Made by a program: the position numbers and the translations under genes | The notes under the pieces: generated by a model | Seen by the model: the letters and a program-made list of their open reading frames with translations, nothing else | The model's database searches: none | Told to the model about the DNA's origin: nothing | In this document: positions 17,016 through 25,444 of the stretch, one piece after another | Position numbering within the stretch: position 1 is the first letter of the stretch | Layout: every line of letters starts with the position of its first letter | Assembly (NCBI GenBank): GCA_965119745.1 | Contig: OZ221973.1 | Span: 2,728,001 to 2,792,000 of the forward strand | Source: CAJFUR01 sp904420575 | Lineage (GTDB): Bacteria; Actinomycetota; Coriobacteriia; Coriobacteriales; Eggerthellaceae | Length of the DNA stretch: 64,000 nt | Direction: 5' to 3'

Positions 17016-19526
17016 TCACTTCAGCGCGTGGGCGTGATCGAAGAACCCTTCCCAGGGATCGGCCCCCTGCGCGCGCTCGAGCGCCTCCTGCAGGTGCACG
17101 GCATCGGGCGCCACCACGTCGAGCTCTTCCCAGGAAAGGGGCGCCGACACGGGCGCGCCGGGCCTGGCGCGCAGGGAATACGGGGCGATGCTCGTCGCGC
17201 CGCGGCCGTTGCGCATCCAGTCGACGAATATCTTGCCTTTCCGCCGTGCTTTCCGGATGTTGCTCGTGTAGCGATCGGGCCACCGCTCCACCATGACCTC
17301 GGCGACGCGGCGCGCGAAGTCATGGAAGACGTCCCAGGTGGCGGATGGCAAGAACGGCACGACCACGTGATAGCCCTTGCCGCCGCTGGTCTTCAGGTAC
17401 GACGTCAGCGACAGCTCGTCCAGAACGGACTTCACGTCGCGCACGCCCTGGCGCACGCGTCCCAGGTCCATCCCTTCGTCGGGGTCGAGGTCGAACACCA
17501 TGAGGTCGGGCTGCTCCAACGTGTCCACATGGCTGCCCCACAGGTGGAACTCGAGCGTGTCCATCTGGGCCTCGGACACCAGGCCCGCCACGTCTTCCAG
17601 GTAGAAGTACTCCTCCGGGTCGCCGTCGCTCGACGGGACGGACACGGCGACGACGCCCGAAGATCCGGGTCCGGGATGCTTCTTGTAGAAGCAGGCCGTG
17701 GCCGCTCCTTTCGGGCAGCGCACGATGCTGAGCAGGCGTCGTGCGGCGTACGGCAACATGACGGGCGCGATCTGTTCGTAGTACCGCACCACCTGCTCCT
17801 TCCTGACGGGCGGGTCGCGGAACAAGAGCTTGTCGGGGCTCGTCACGGTCACGCCGGCCACCACCAGGCGACCGTCCGTCGTCTTCTGCTCCATGGGTGC
17901 ACTTCCTTCCTTGTGGGCGGGTGCGGGCGCTTCGGCGGGCGGCGACGTGCGCCCAGGCTCGACTTCCGGCGCTGCGGGCGCGCGGGCGGGCGCGCCTTCC
18001 CGATGCACGTCCTGAGGATCCTTGTCGACGCGCAGGCCCTTGTAGCTGGGCTGGCGCAGCAGGCCGTCCTGGGTCCACTGGGCGAACCGCACTTCCGCCA
18101 CCAGCCGGGGGTCGAGCCACACGACCCGCTCCCCCGCCCGCGGCTTCGGCGGGTCGGCGAACGGGGGCTTTGCGCGCTTGAGGCCTACGAACGCCTCCTG
18201 CAGTTCGCCGACCTCGTCCTGGCCCAGGCCCGACCCGGCACGGCCGGCATAGACGAGCCTGCCGTCCTCGTACGAGCCGAGCAACAGCGAGCTGATGCCG
18301 GTCGCGTTCTTCCGCGAGCGCGTGTAGCCGCCGATCACGAACTCCTGCCGGCGGTCGCATTTGAGCTTGACCCAGTCGCCGCTGCGCGTCCCGCGGTACG
18401 GCGAGCCGGCCTTCTTGCCGACGATGCCTTCCAGGCCCAGCCGGCATGCGGCGCGGAAGCCGTCCTCGCCGCTCCCCTCGATGTGCTTGCTGAACCGCAG
18501 GTTGTCCGGGGCGTTTTCCAAAAGGTGCGCGAGCGCCTCCTTCCGCTCGGTCAGCGGGCGGCCCCTCCAGTCGTCGCCGTCCTTCGCCAGCAGGTCGAAG
18601 ACCAGGTAGGCCGCCTGCTTCCCCTGCGGGTCGCGCAGGTGGCTCTGCAAGGCCTGGAAATCGGTCCTGCCGTCCTCGTCGGCGACCACCACCTCTCCGT
18701 CGAGCACGAAGGCGCGTCCCGCGGCCAGCTGCACGAGCGACGCGGCGATGCGCGGGAAACGGTCGGTGTAGTCCTTCCCGTTGCGGGTCATGAGCCGGGC
18801 CGCGCCTCCCTCGACGTAGGCCACGATGCGATAGCCGTCGTACTTCACCTCGTAGAGCCAGCCTGTGCCCGCAGGAGGCGCGTCGGCAAGCCGGGCCAGC
18901 TGCACGTCGGCATGCTGGAAGGGGTTCTTCGCCCGGTGCTCTTCCGAATCGCGCCTGATCTCGTCCATCGTGCGCCCAGTGCGCACGCTCGTCGTGAAGC
19001 CTGCGATGCCGTCGTCGTCGCGCGCGTTTCCGTCGCGCTCCTTGACGAGGAGCCAGTCGTCCTTGCCGCCGTCGCCTTTGCGAGGCGCCAGGCGCACGAG
19101 CACCCAGGCGCCGTCCAGCCGTTCGCCCTGCAGGACGAACTTCAGCTCGCCTCTGCGCAGATCCTCGTCCACGTCGCCCAAGGGCTCCCACGTCCCTTCG
19201 TCCCAGAGCATCACGACGCCGCCGCCGTACTCGCCCTTCGGAATGGTGCCTTCGAAGTCGCGGTAGTCGAGCGGATGGTCCTCCACATGCACGGCCAGGC
19301 GCTTGTCTCGGGGGTTGTACGAGGGGCCTTTGGGGACGGCCCAGCTGAGCAGCGTGCCGTTCCATTCCAGCCGCAGGTCGTAATGGTCGCGGCTCGCCAG
19401 ATGGTGCTGCACGACGAAGCAAAGCGGGCCTGCGCCCGTGTCGCCGCCTGCGGCCTTCGAGCCCGGCGGCTCCCGGGTCTCGAGGAAATCGCGCTTCTGA
19501 TTGTATGCGGCCAGCTTGTCGGCCAT
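17016..19526 (-). CDS. ligD: Multifunctional DNA ligase D (phosphoesterase-ligase-polymerase)
   Basis: An 836-residue LigD for non-homologous end joining. The N-terminal 3'-phosphoesterase (about 30-150) shows FVVQHHLASRDHYDLRLEWNG. The ATP-dependent ligase (about 205-500) has the adenylated Lys in YEVKYDGYR (about K228) and later EGIVGKKAGSPYRGTRSGDWVKLK. A proline/alanine-rich linker leads to the primase-polymerase (about 550-836), with metal ligands in LDPDEGMDLG and SGGKGYHVVVP. The domain order is that of Pseudomonas, not of mycobacteria. The usual partner Ku is not in this window. The gene stands alone between two tRNA genes. Very long frames exist on the opposite strand but are GC-driven shadows. 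Confidence 0.95.
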   Translation of the reverse strand: MADKLAAYNQKRDFLETREPPGSKAAGGDTGAGPLCFVVQHHLASRDHYDLRLEWNGTLLSWAVPKGPSYNPRDKRLAVHVEDHPLDYRDFEGTIPKGEYGGGVVMLWDEGTWEPLGDVDEDLRRGELKFVLQGERLDGAWVLVRLAPRKGDGGKDDWLLVKERDGNARDDDGIAGFTTSVRTGRTMDEIRRDSEEHRAKNPFQHADVQLARLADAPPAGTGWLYEVKYDGYRIVAYVEGGAARLMTRNGKDYTDRFPRIAASLVQLAAGRAFVLDGEVVVADEDGRTDFQALQSHLRDPQGKQAAYLVFDLLAKDGDDWRGRPLTERKEALAHLLENAPDNLRFSKHIEGSGEDGFRAACRLGLEGIVGKKAGSPYRGTRSGDWVKLKCDRRQEFVIGGYTRSRKNATGISSLLLGSYEDGRLVYAGRAGSGLGQDEVGELQEAFVGLKRAKPPFADPPKPRAGERVVWLDPRLVAEVRFAQWTQDGLLRQPSYKGLRVDKDPQDVHREGAPARAPAAPEVEPGRTSPPAEAPAPAHKEGSAPMEQKTTDGRLVVAGVTVTSPDKLLFRDPPVRKEQVVRYYEQIAPVMLPYAARRLLSIVRCPKGAATACFYKKHPGPGSSGVVAVSVPSSDGDPEEYFYLEDVAGLVSEAQMDTLEFHLWGSHVDTLEQPDLMVFDLDPDEGMDLGRVRQGVRDVKSVLDELSLTSYLKTSGGKGYHVVVPFLPSATWDVFHDFARRVAEVMVERWPDRYTSNIRKARRKGKIFVDWMRNGRGATSIAPYSLRARPGAPVSAPLSWEELDVVAPDAVHLQEALERAQGADPWEGFFDHAHALK

Positions 19527-19654
19527 ACGCCGTCACCCGCTTCCTTCGTGGTCGCCTGCACGGAGCGGGCCACCGTCGTCGCACGCCATGCGGAAACGAC
19601 TGAAGTCTAGGGGAAATCATCGAGGAATTTCGCGCACAGACGCCGATGTTACGG

Positions 19655-19660
19655 TACAAT
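19655..19660 (+). promoter_or_regulatory. Promoter -10 of tRNA-Gly
   Basis: TACAAT lies 14 bp before the tRNA-Gly 5' end, at the usual spacing for a stable-RNA start. The -35 region is not clear. Confidence 0.5.
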
Positions 19661-19674
19661 AGTCGTCGCGCTAT

Positions 19675-19748
19675 GCGGGTGTGGTTCAATGGTAGAACTA
19701 AAGCCTTCCAAGCTTTCAACGCGGGTTCGATTCCCGTCACCCGCTCCA
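19675..19748 (+). tRNA. tRNA-Gly (anticodon TCC)
   Basis: A 74-nt cloverleaf. The acceptor stem GCGGGTG pairs with CACCCGC, the anticodon stem AAAGC/GCTTT encloses CTTCCAA with anticodon TCC, and the T-arm has GGTTCGATTCC. CCA is encoded. A strong terminator follows 10 bp later. Confidence 0.97.
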
Positions 19749-19758
19749 TGAAAAACGA

Positions 19759-19784
19759 CGCGCCCCCTCCGACGAGGGGGCGCG
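19759..19784. terminator. Terminator after tRNA-Gly, probably bidirectional
   Basis: A perfect 10-bp stem (CGCGCCCCCT with its complement) with a 6-nt loop is followed by TTTCCGTTT on the plus strand. On the minus strand, where the glutaredoxin gene ends nearby, TCGTTTTT follows the stem. Confidence 0.8.
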
Positions 19785-19829
19785 TTTCCGTTTGCAAGCG
19801 CTTTCGCCCAGGGCCGTCCGGACGCAGCG

Positions 19830-20069
19830 TCAGGCATGCGTCCGCAGATAGGCTATGATGTCGTCCGATTCGTACAAAGGCTTGCCATTCACCACCAGAC
19901 AAGGGACCTGCTTCTTGCCGCCGATGCGCACGAGGTCGTTCTGGTTGCCCGGTTGCAGCGTGTCGCGCGTGTCCATGGTGATCTTGTTGTCTTCCATGAA
20001 ACGCAGGACCTTCTGACAGTACGGGCACGACTTCTTGTAGTACAGCAGGTGGTTTTCCAGATAGGGCAT
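19830..20069 (-). CDS. Glutaredoxin-like thioredoxin-fold protein
   Basis: A 79-residue protein consisting only of a glutaredoxin fold. It has the active-site CPYC (C15 and C18 in YYKKSCPYCQKVL), the cis-proline element QVPCLVVNGKPLYES and the terminal helix DDIIAYLRTH. It would reduce disulfides or glutathionylated/thiolated proteins in the cytoplasm; in anaerobes lacking glutathione, the electron donor is unknown. The start MPYLENHLL is chosen because GGAGGAAGGAG lies just upstream. It is monocistronic, ending at the terminator shared with tRNA-Gly. Confidence 0.88.
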   Translation of the reverse strand: MPYLENHLLYYKKSCPYCQKVLRFMEDNKITMDTRDTLQPGNQNDLVRIGGKKQVPCLVVNGKPLYESDDIIAYLRTHA

Positions 20070-20295
20070 GACACTCCTTCCTCCAACGGCGAACACGCGA
20101 AACAGATCGCCGCGTATATTCCATGAATGTTACCCTTAACCAAACGGCGAAGGTCAACTTGTTGCGAAACGGTTGACTTCGTTAAGAAAGCATGAAGGCG
20201 GCCGAAAACGGGCTCCGAAGAGGTGCGAAAGGGGCGCACGTAACCCCCAAGGACGGATCAGGCCAGCCGCGGCGTGCGGCTGGCCTGGGAATTCC

Positions 20296-20371
20296 TGGTG
20301 CGCCCGGCAGGACTCGAACCTGCAGCCGACGGATTAGAAGTCCGTTGCTCTATCCATTGAGCCACGAGCGC
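20296..20371 (-). tRNA. tRNA-Arg (anticodon TCT)
   Basis: A 76-nt cloverleaf on the minus strand. The acceptor stem GCGCTCG pairs with CGGGCGC through one G-T pair, the anticodon stem ACGGA/TCCGT encloses CTTCTAA with anticodon TCT, and the T-arm has GGTTCGAGTCC. CCA is encoded. Confidence 0.96.
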
Positions 20372-20387
20372 CCGATGGTGCAGGCGT

Positions 20388-20393
20388 ATTATA
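20388..20393 (-). promoter_or_regulatory. Promoter -10 of tRNA-Arg
   Basis: A consensus TATAAT on the minus strand lies 16 bp before the tRNA-Arg 5' end. No clear -35 is seen. Confidence 0.6.
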
Positions 20394-20494
20394 CCCCAAA
20401 CGGGGCCTCGGCTTCCCCGGCTTTCGGAAGCGGCCTTGGAAGGCTTGCCGACAGCGCGCAAGGCGTTGCCCTTTGCAGCGGAAGGAAGGAAGCC

Positions 20495-21091
20495 TCAGTG
20501 CGCCAGCAGCGCGCGCAGCGCGCGCAAGGCGTTGCCACGATGCGAGACGGCGTTCTTCTCGGCCTGGGACACTTCGGCCAGCGTGCGTTCGCCGCCGAAC
20601 ACGTCAGGGAAAAACAGCGGGTCGTACCCGAAGCCTTCGCTTCCCCGCCCCTCGTGCCCCACCCGGCCCTCGACGGTGCCGTGCGCGACCGTTTCCGCGC
20701 CGTCCTCGTCCACGAACACGAGCGTGCTCACGAACCGCGCCGTGCGCTTCTCGTCGGGCACGTCGGCAAGCGCCGCCAGCAGCTTGGCGTTGTTCTGGGC
20801 GTCGGTGGCGTCCTCGCCGGCATAGCGCGCCGAATAGACGCCTGGCGCGCCGCCGAGCGCGTCCACCTGCAGCCCCGAGTCGTCGGCCAGGGCCGCCATG
20901 CCCCCGCTTGCCTCGTGGGCGGCGAGCGCCTTGATGCGCGCGTTGCCTTCGAAGGAGTCGGCGTCTTCGGCAGGGTCCGAACGGATGCCGAGCTCGCGCA
21001 AGGTACGGAACTCCCAGTCCTCGAAGGCGAGCGCCGAAGCGATCTCCTCGGCCTTGTGCGCGTTGTTGGTGGCGATGAGCACGGTTTTCAT
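20495..21091 (-). CDS. rdgB: XTP/dITP pyrophosphatase (house-cleaning nucleotidase)
   Basis: A 198-residue HAM1/RdgB family protein that hydrolyses dITP, dXTP and related damaged nucleotides to monophosphates, keeping them out of DNA. The N-terminal TNNAHKAEEI, the catalytic LADDSGLQVDALGGAPGVYSARYAG, GYDPLFFP and the terminal SHRGNALRAL appear in family order, and the length is standard. It lies 53 bp downstream of murI on the same strand, a pairing seen widely, so the two are probably co-transcribed. Confidence 0.95.
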   Translation of the reverse strand: MKTVLIATNNAHKAEEIASALAFEDWEFRTLRELGIRSDPAEDADSFEGNARIKALAAHEASGGMAALADDSGLQVDALGGAPGVYSARYAGEDATDAQNNAKLLAALADVPDEKRTARFVSTLVFVDEDGAETVAHGTVEGRVGHEGRGSEGFGYDPLFFPDVFGGERTLAEVSQAEKNAVSHRGNALRALRALLAH

Positions 21092-21144
21092 GCAGGTTCC
21101 CTTCCCTTTCCCTCGTGTTCTGCGCTATGCGGCACGGCGCTTCC

Positions 21145-22089
21145 TCACAGGTCGATGTGCGCCACGTCGCCGATCGGATGCCGGAAGACGCGACTGCCGA
21201 AGCTGCGGAACTCCTCCACGTCGGCCCCCGTCGTGAAGAACTCGTGGCATGGGACGTGGCCGGGCGCGGCGAAGGCCTGGCGGCGGGCCAGGATCTCGGA
21301 CACGTCGCGCGCCGCTTCGCGCGCCGACGAGATGAGCGTCACGTCCCGCCCCACGACTCCGCCGATCAATGCCTTCAGCAGCGGGAAGTGCGTGCAGCCC
21401 AGCACCAGCGTGTCGATGTCGCAGCGCCGCAGGGGTTCCAGGTACTCGCGGGCGATCTCTTGGAACGCGGGGCGTATGTAGACCTTCGAGGCCAGAGACG
21501 TGTAGTTCTCGATGGGGCCTTCGGCCATGCGGACGCCTTGCTCGGCGATCTCCACGAACCGCGGCGTCGCCGTGGAGAACACGGTTATGCCGGCGTCCAG
21601 GTGGCGGATGGCATCCGTATAGGCGCCCGAATCCACCGTGGCCCTGGTGGCGATGACGCCTACGCGCCGGTTGCGCGTCGCGTGCGCCGCCGCGCGCGCG
21701 CCAGGCTCGACCACGCCGACGACCGGCACGGGGAACGTCCGCTGGGCATGCGCGAGCCCTGCCGCCGTGGCCGTGTTGCAGGCGATGACCACCAGCTTCA
21801 CGCCGCGGGCGACCAACCAGGCGCCGATCTGCTGCACGAACCCGTCCACTTCGTCCAGGCTGCGCGGCCCGTACGGACAGCGCGCCGAATCCCCCACGTA
21901 CACGATGCTTTCTTCAGGCAACTCCTTGGCCAGTTCGCAGGCGACGGTCAGCCCGCCGAAGCCCGAATCGAACACGCCGATAGGCGCGTCGTCGAAAGCC
22001 GTGCGCGCGCCAGCGGGCGCCGGCCCTGCGCATGCGTCCCGACAGGAGCCTGAAGGAACGGTGGAATTGTGCCGTGGATTCGTAGACAT
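21145..22089 (-). CDS. murI: Glutamate racemase
   Basis: A 314-residue racemase that makes D-glutamate for peptidoglycan. Both catalytic cysteines are visible, in VIACNTATAAGL and LGCTHFPLL. The family opening IGVFDSGFGGLTV begins only at about residue 37, so there is an unusual N-terminal extension. The sole in-frame ATG before the core is at 22089. No good ribosome site precedes it, but TATACT lies 7 bp upstream on the coding strand, so the mRNA may be leaderless. It is divergent from ybaK and followed by rdgB. Confidence 0.93.
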   Translation of the reverse strand: MSTNPRHNSTVPSGSCRDACAGPAPAGARTAFDDAPIGVFDSGFGGLTVACELAKELPEESIVYVGDSARCPYGPRSLDEVDGFVQQIGAWLVARGVKLVVIACNTATAAGLAHAQRTFPVPVVGVVEPGARAAAHATRNRRVGVIATRATVDSGAYTDAIRHLDAGITVFSTATPRFVEIAEQGVRMAEGPIENYTSLASKVYIRPAFQEIAREYLEPLRRCDIDTLVLGCTHFPLLKALIGGVVGRDVTLISSAREAARDVSEILARRQAFAAPGHVPCHEFFTTGADVEEFRSFGSRVFRHPIGDVAHIDL

Positions 22090-22179
22090 GCTGCCAGTAT
22101 AGCGCAGGCACCGTCCTCTGCGTTAGAATCCGGAAGAAGCGCATCAGCGCGCTGCCCCCCCCTGCGACAGGAGTCCGCC

Positions 22180-22680
22180 ATGGGAAAGCCCCACGAACGC
22201 AAGACCAACGCCATGCGCGTCCTGGACGCAGCGGGCATCGCCTACGAGTCCCGCACGTTCTCCTGCGAGCAGGCGCTTTCGGGCGTAGAGGTGGCCCGCC
22301 TGCTGGGGCTTGATCCCGCACGCGTGTTCAAGACGCTCGTCACCGTGGGAAAATCCGGAGAGCACCACGTGTTCATGGTCCCCGTGGCCGAAGAGCTCGA
22401 CCTGAGGAAGGCGGCGGACGCGGTGGGCGAAAAGGCCGTGCACATGGTGAAGTCGAAGGAGCTGCTGCCCCTCACCGGCTACGTGCACGGCGGCTGCTCC
22501 CCCATCGGCATGAGAAAAGCGTTCAACACCACGGTGGACGAGACCGCCCAACTCTTCGACGCCATCACGTTCTCGGGCGGGCGCCTGGGATGCCAGCTGG
22601 AACTTCCGCCCGACGAACTAGCCCGCGTCGTGCCGTTCGCCTACGCCGACCTGACGGTCGCCCCTGCGGCAAGGAGCTGA
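22180..22680 (+). CDS. ybaK: Cys-tRNA(Pro)/Cys-tRNA(Cys) deacylase, YbaK/EbsC family
   Basis: A 166-residue YbaK-type editing protein that hydrolyses Cys mischarged onto tRNA-Pro by prolyl-tRNA synthetase. The family pattern is present: TNAMRVLDAAGI at the N-terminus, KTLVTVGKSGEHHVFMVP, the substrate-pocket GYVHGGCSPIGMRK, and a C-terminal QLELPPDELARVV. The start MGKPHERK has CAGGAG 7 bp upstream. TAGAAT at 22124-22129 is a possible -10. It is a single-gene unit convergent with the L,D-transpeptidase gene; the 109-bp gap shows no obvious terminator. Confidence 0.93.
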   Translation: MGKPHERKTNAMRVLDAAGIAYESRTFSCEQALSGVEVARLLGLDPARVFKTLVTVGKSGEHHVFMVPVAEELDLRKAADAVGEKAVHMVKSKELLPLTGYVHGGCSPIGMRKAFNTTVDETAQLFDAITFSGGRLGCQLELPPDELARVVPFAYADLTVAPAARS

Positions 22681-22789
22681 TTCCCGACGGCGATGCCCCG
22701 GTCGCGTCCGCATCGAGGTGCCCGGCTCGCACGCTCTGACGCTGCAGGCGTCGTCGGCGCACAGGAAGCTGGCGCATGGTGCCGCACCG

Positions 22790-24550
22790 TCACCAATGCA
22801 CGACCACCACGTCGGTGAGCTCGATGATGCCGTAAAGGTCGGCCGCCTTGCCGACCGGCAGGTTCACGCATCCATGCGAGCCCGCGCCGTCGCGATACCG
22901 CGTCCCGCCGAAGGAAGACTGCCAATTGGCGTCGTGCAGGCCCACCGCGTTGTCGATGAAGGGCATCCAGTAGGTGACGTGCGATTCGTACTTCGAACCG
23001 TCGTCGTTGAAGCCCTTGAGGACCGAGGGGCTCGCCTTGGTGGTGATGTAGTAGACACCGGTGGGCGTGATGCTTCCCGAGCCGCTTTTGGTGGGCTTGC
23101 CGCTGACGATGGGCGACTCCCATATGACCGAGCCGGAGCCGTCGTACATGCGGGCGTACTGTTCGGACAGGTCGACGTCCACGTAACGGCTGCCCCAGTC
23201 CTGCAGGCCAGGTCCGCTGTACGCGCCTGCCGTATACGTGCAGGGCATCTCGACCAGGCCCGTCTGGTCCGTGTCCACGGCCGTCTGCACCAAGGAAAGC
23301 AGCGCGTCACGGTCTACCACCCAGCCGTACGAGCCGCCCGAAACCGTGACCTGCTTCCCGTCGGGGCGCGTGTAGGTGCGCTCGGTGCCCGTGGTGGTGT
23401 GGGTGGCCGCCACCTCGTCCACCCATGCTTCCATGGCAGCCGTGTCGAGCGTGACCGACTGGTCCGCGCCGATGACCACCCAGCCGGACACCACGCTGGC
23501 GTCGAGCGTCGCGACCTCGGTCCCGGCCATGGTCAGACCGACGTCCACCAGGATCATGCCGTTGGCCGTGGCGGCGGCCTGCGTGAGCACCGGGTCGGTG
23601 GACAGCATGTTGGGCTGCGCCAGCTGGGCCGGCCCCAGTTCCACCTTGGAGTGCAGCACCACGATGGCCTCGTCGACGAGGGTCATCACCGCGTCGGCGG
23701 ACAGCGTGGTCCCCGCCTCTTCGGGGACGATGACGAACTGGCCCTTCTTTTCGTCGAACGCCACATACGCGTTCTTGGGAGCCTCCCCTTCGGCGTTGAA
23801 CGCCTCGACGGCGGCATGCACCGCCTCCGAAAGGCCGCTTTGGTTGTACGTGGCAAGCAAGGCGACCGTCTCGTCATGGTCCTGGAACACCTCGTAAGGC
23901 CACTTCCAAGGATTCATTTTGGACATCATGGAGTGGGAAATGGTCTGCCCGTCCAGCACGAGGCCGGCTTCCTCTGCCGTCAGATCGAGCGAGAAGCCGA
24001 GTCCCGAGACCGAGAGCCGGTAGTCGGAAACGGATTCCTCGAGTATCTGCTGCACCTCTTCGGGGGTCTTGAGGGAGATGTCGGACTTGCCGACGACGGT
24101 ATGGGGGAAGAACCGCCCCATGAACACGACGGCGCCCGCCACGTACACCAATGCCGCGACGGCCACAATGACGCCCAGCGCGATGCCGAACACCTTGAGC
24201 GGCGTACGGCTGCGCGGCTTCTTGTCCAGGTCGGTGTGTTTGACCGGGTCGACCGGAAGGGCAAGGGTCGCCTGAGAGGGATCTGCCGCGCCATTCGGCA
24301 CGGCAGATCCGGACGCCGGCTGGGCAGGCTTGCCGCCTTCGCCCTTCTTCCCTTTCGCGCGTGCAGGGTCTTCCAGGCTCTTCTTCTTGGACTGCTTCGG
24401 CATGACGAAGGTCTTCCCTGGCGCCTGCGCCGGGGCAGGCGGTTCCGGCGCCGCCTTCGCATGGCTGGGCGCGGGCGTCTCGTCGTGCGTCTGCACGGGA
24501 GCCTCTGACGGCTCCGGTGCGGCATGTCGTCCGTGTTTGGCTTTTTTCAT
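22790..24550 (-). CDS. L,D-transpeptidase (YkuD domain) with VanW/PG_binding_4-like repeats
   Basis: A 586-residue, membrane-anchored cell-wall enzyme. The first 115 or so residues are cytoplasmic, lysine/proline/alanine-rich and disordered. One membrane helix follows (about 118-145, KVFGIALGVIVAVAALVYVA), then two putative peptidoglycan-binding regions (about 155-440). The C-terminal YkuD catalytic domain has its nucleophile in SHGCVNLPVG (around residue 558). It would form 3-3 cross-links in peptidoglycan, which are insensitive to most penicillins. The start MKKAKHGRH is the most plausible; TACAAT lies about 60 bp upstream. Its unusual feature is the long cytoplasmic tail. Confidence 0.9.
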   Translation of the reverse strand: MKKAKHGRHAAPEPSEAPVQTHDETPAPSHAKAAPEPPAPAQAPGKTFVMPKQSKKKSLEDPARAKGKKGEGGKPAQPASGSAVPNGAADPSQATLALPVDPVKHTDLDKKPRSRTPLKVFGIALGVIVAVAALVYVAGAVVFMGRFFPHTVVGKSDISLKTPEEVQQILEESVSDYRLSVSGLGFSLDLTAEEAGLVLDGQTISHSMMSKMNPWKWPYEVFQDHDETVALLATYNQSGLSEAVHAAVEAFNAEGEAPKNAYVAFDEKKGQFVIVPEEAGTTLSADAVMTLVDEAIVVLHSKVELGPAQLAQPNMLSTDPVLTQAAATANGMILVDVGLTMAGTEVATLDASVVSGWVVIGADQSVTLDTAAMEAWVDEVAATHTTTGTERTYTRPDGKQVTVSGGSYGWVVDRDALLSLVQTAVDTDQTGLVEMPCTYTAGAYSGPGLQDWGSRYVDVDLSEQYARMYDGSGSVIWESPIVSGKPTKSGSGSITPTGVYYITTKASPSVLKGFNDDGSKYESHVTYWMPFIDNAVGLHDANWQSSFGGTRYRDGAGSHGCVNLPVGKAADLYGIIELTDVVVVHW

Positions 24551-24774
24551 CTTGCTCGTACCGCTGTCCCTGTTCTCGCGCGTCGCCGCGCGGCTGCTTT
24601 TCACGGCTCCATTGTAACAAGACATGGGGTACGTGCCGGGAAAAATGAGCCGGCGGACAACGCACGGGGCGCGAACCCACGAAATTGTCACGCCGCTTTC
24701 ACTTCTTTTTAAGGTTTGCCTGCCTGCGCACCCCACCGACGCACTCCCCCGCACGGCATCCGCCGGAAAAGCAA

Positions 24775-24815
24775 AGCGCCTTTCCAGCGCGTCCGAAGAC
24801 GGCGGGAAAGGCGCT
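24775..24815 (-). terminator. Terminator of tmRNA
   Basis: On the minus strand, AGCGCCTTTCC and GGAAAGGCGCT form an 11-bp stem around a 19-nt region, followed by TTGCTTTT. It lies 10 bp beyond the tmRNA CCA end. Confidence 0.75.
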
Positions 24816-24824
24816 TGTCGCAAG

Positions 24825-25193
24825 TGGTGGAGGCGCGGAGAATCGAACTCCGGTCCATACTACCTCGTCCATGAGGCGCTACAGGCTTAGTCGACGGTCG
24901 GGATTCGGAACGGCTCGGTCCGTCGACCAACGTTGCCGTTCCTAGCCGGTTCTGTCTTTTCCTTGGCCATACCGACTACGTGCCAAGGAGCATTTCCCTA
25001 GGATTATGCCGAACCCTGGGGCGGGAAACTCCCAAGGCCGACAGCCAGGCGCTTTTAGGCAGCCATGGCGAGCGCCGGAGCGCTCTGAGTGTTCTTTTTG
25101 CCAATTAAATTGACGTCACCCCTGTTTAACGTGGCGAGGAGACCACGGCCTGCTCCTCATTTCGAACGTACCATGTCGAAACCAGTCGCCCCC
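24825..25193 (-). ncRNA. ssrA: tmRNA (transfer-messenger RNA)
   Basis: A 369-nt RNA on the minus strand. The 5' end GGGGGCGACTGGTTTCGACA and the 3' end, with T-arm CGGAGTTCGATTCTCCG and encoded CCA, form the tRNA-like domain; the acceptor pairs GGGGGCG with CGCCTCC (one G-T pair). The mRNA-like part around 25102-25055 reads G-KKNTQSAPALAMAA-stop if GGC is the resume codon. Together with SmpB it rescues stalled ribosomes and tags the product for proteolysis. Its protein partner gene lies two genes upstream. Confidence 0.95.
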
Positions 25194-25339
25194 GGATGCA
25201 GATGGCGCGGCGGCCGCCGCGAAGCGACGTCGCCGACACGGCACAGGGGTCGTGCGGTCCACCTTTTCAACGTGCCGCCCTCTCCGCCGCGCGGTTGCCA
25301 AACGGAAACGAGCGCCGCCTCATGCAAGGCGGATGTTTC

Positions 25340-25367
25340 ATTGTAGCGCGCCTGCGCTCTCTGTCAA
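25340..25367 (-). promoter_or_regulatory. Strong sigma-70-type promoter of tmRNA
   Basis: On the minus strand, TTGACA (25367-25362) and TACAAT (25345-25340) are separated by 16 bp, the best consensus promoter I found in the window. Transcription would begin near 25333, giving a precursor with about 140 nt to be trimmed from the tmRNA 5' end. Confidence 0.8.
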
Positions 25368-25444
25368 GGCGCTGGCGCAGCTGGCGCGAGCCAACGCAAC
25401 CGGCGCGTATGCATGCATGCGCGCCGCACGAGGCCGAGACTTCT

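Noticed and set aside
16662..19610. A 982-codon open frame on the plus strand across ligD
   Set aside because: It is antisense to a clear LigD with all catalytic motifs; its product has no recognisable domain and is typical of GC-rich shadow frames.
24624..24945. Short plus-strand frames over the tmRNA 3' region
   Set aside because: They overlap the tRNA-like domain and terminator of tmRNA, which account for the sequence fully.
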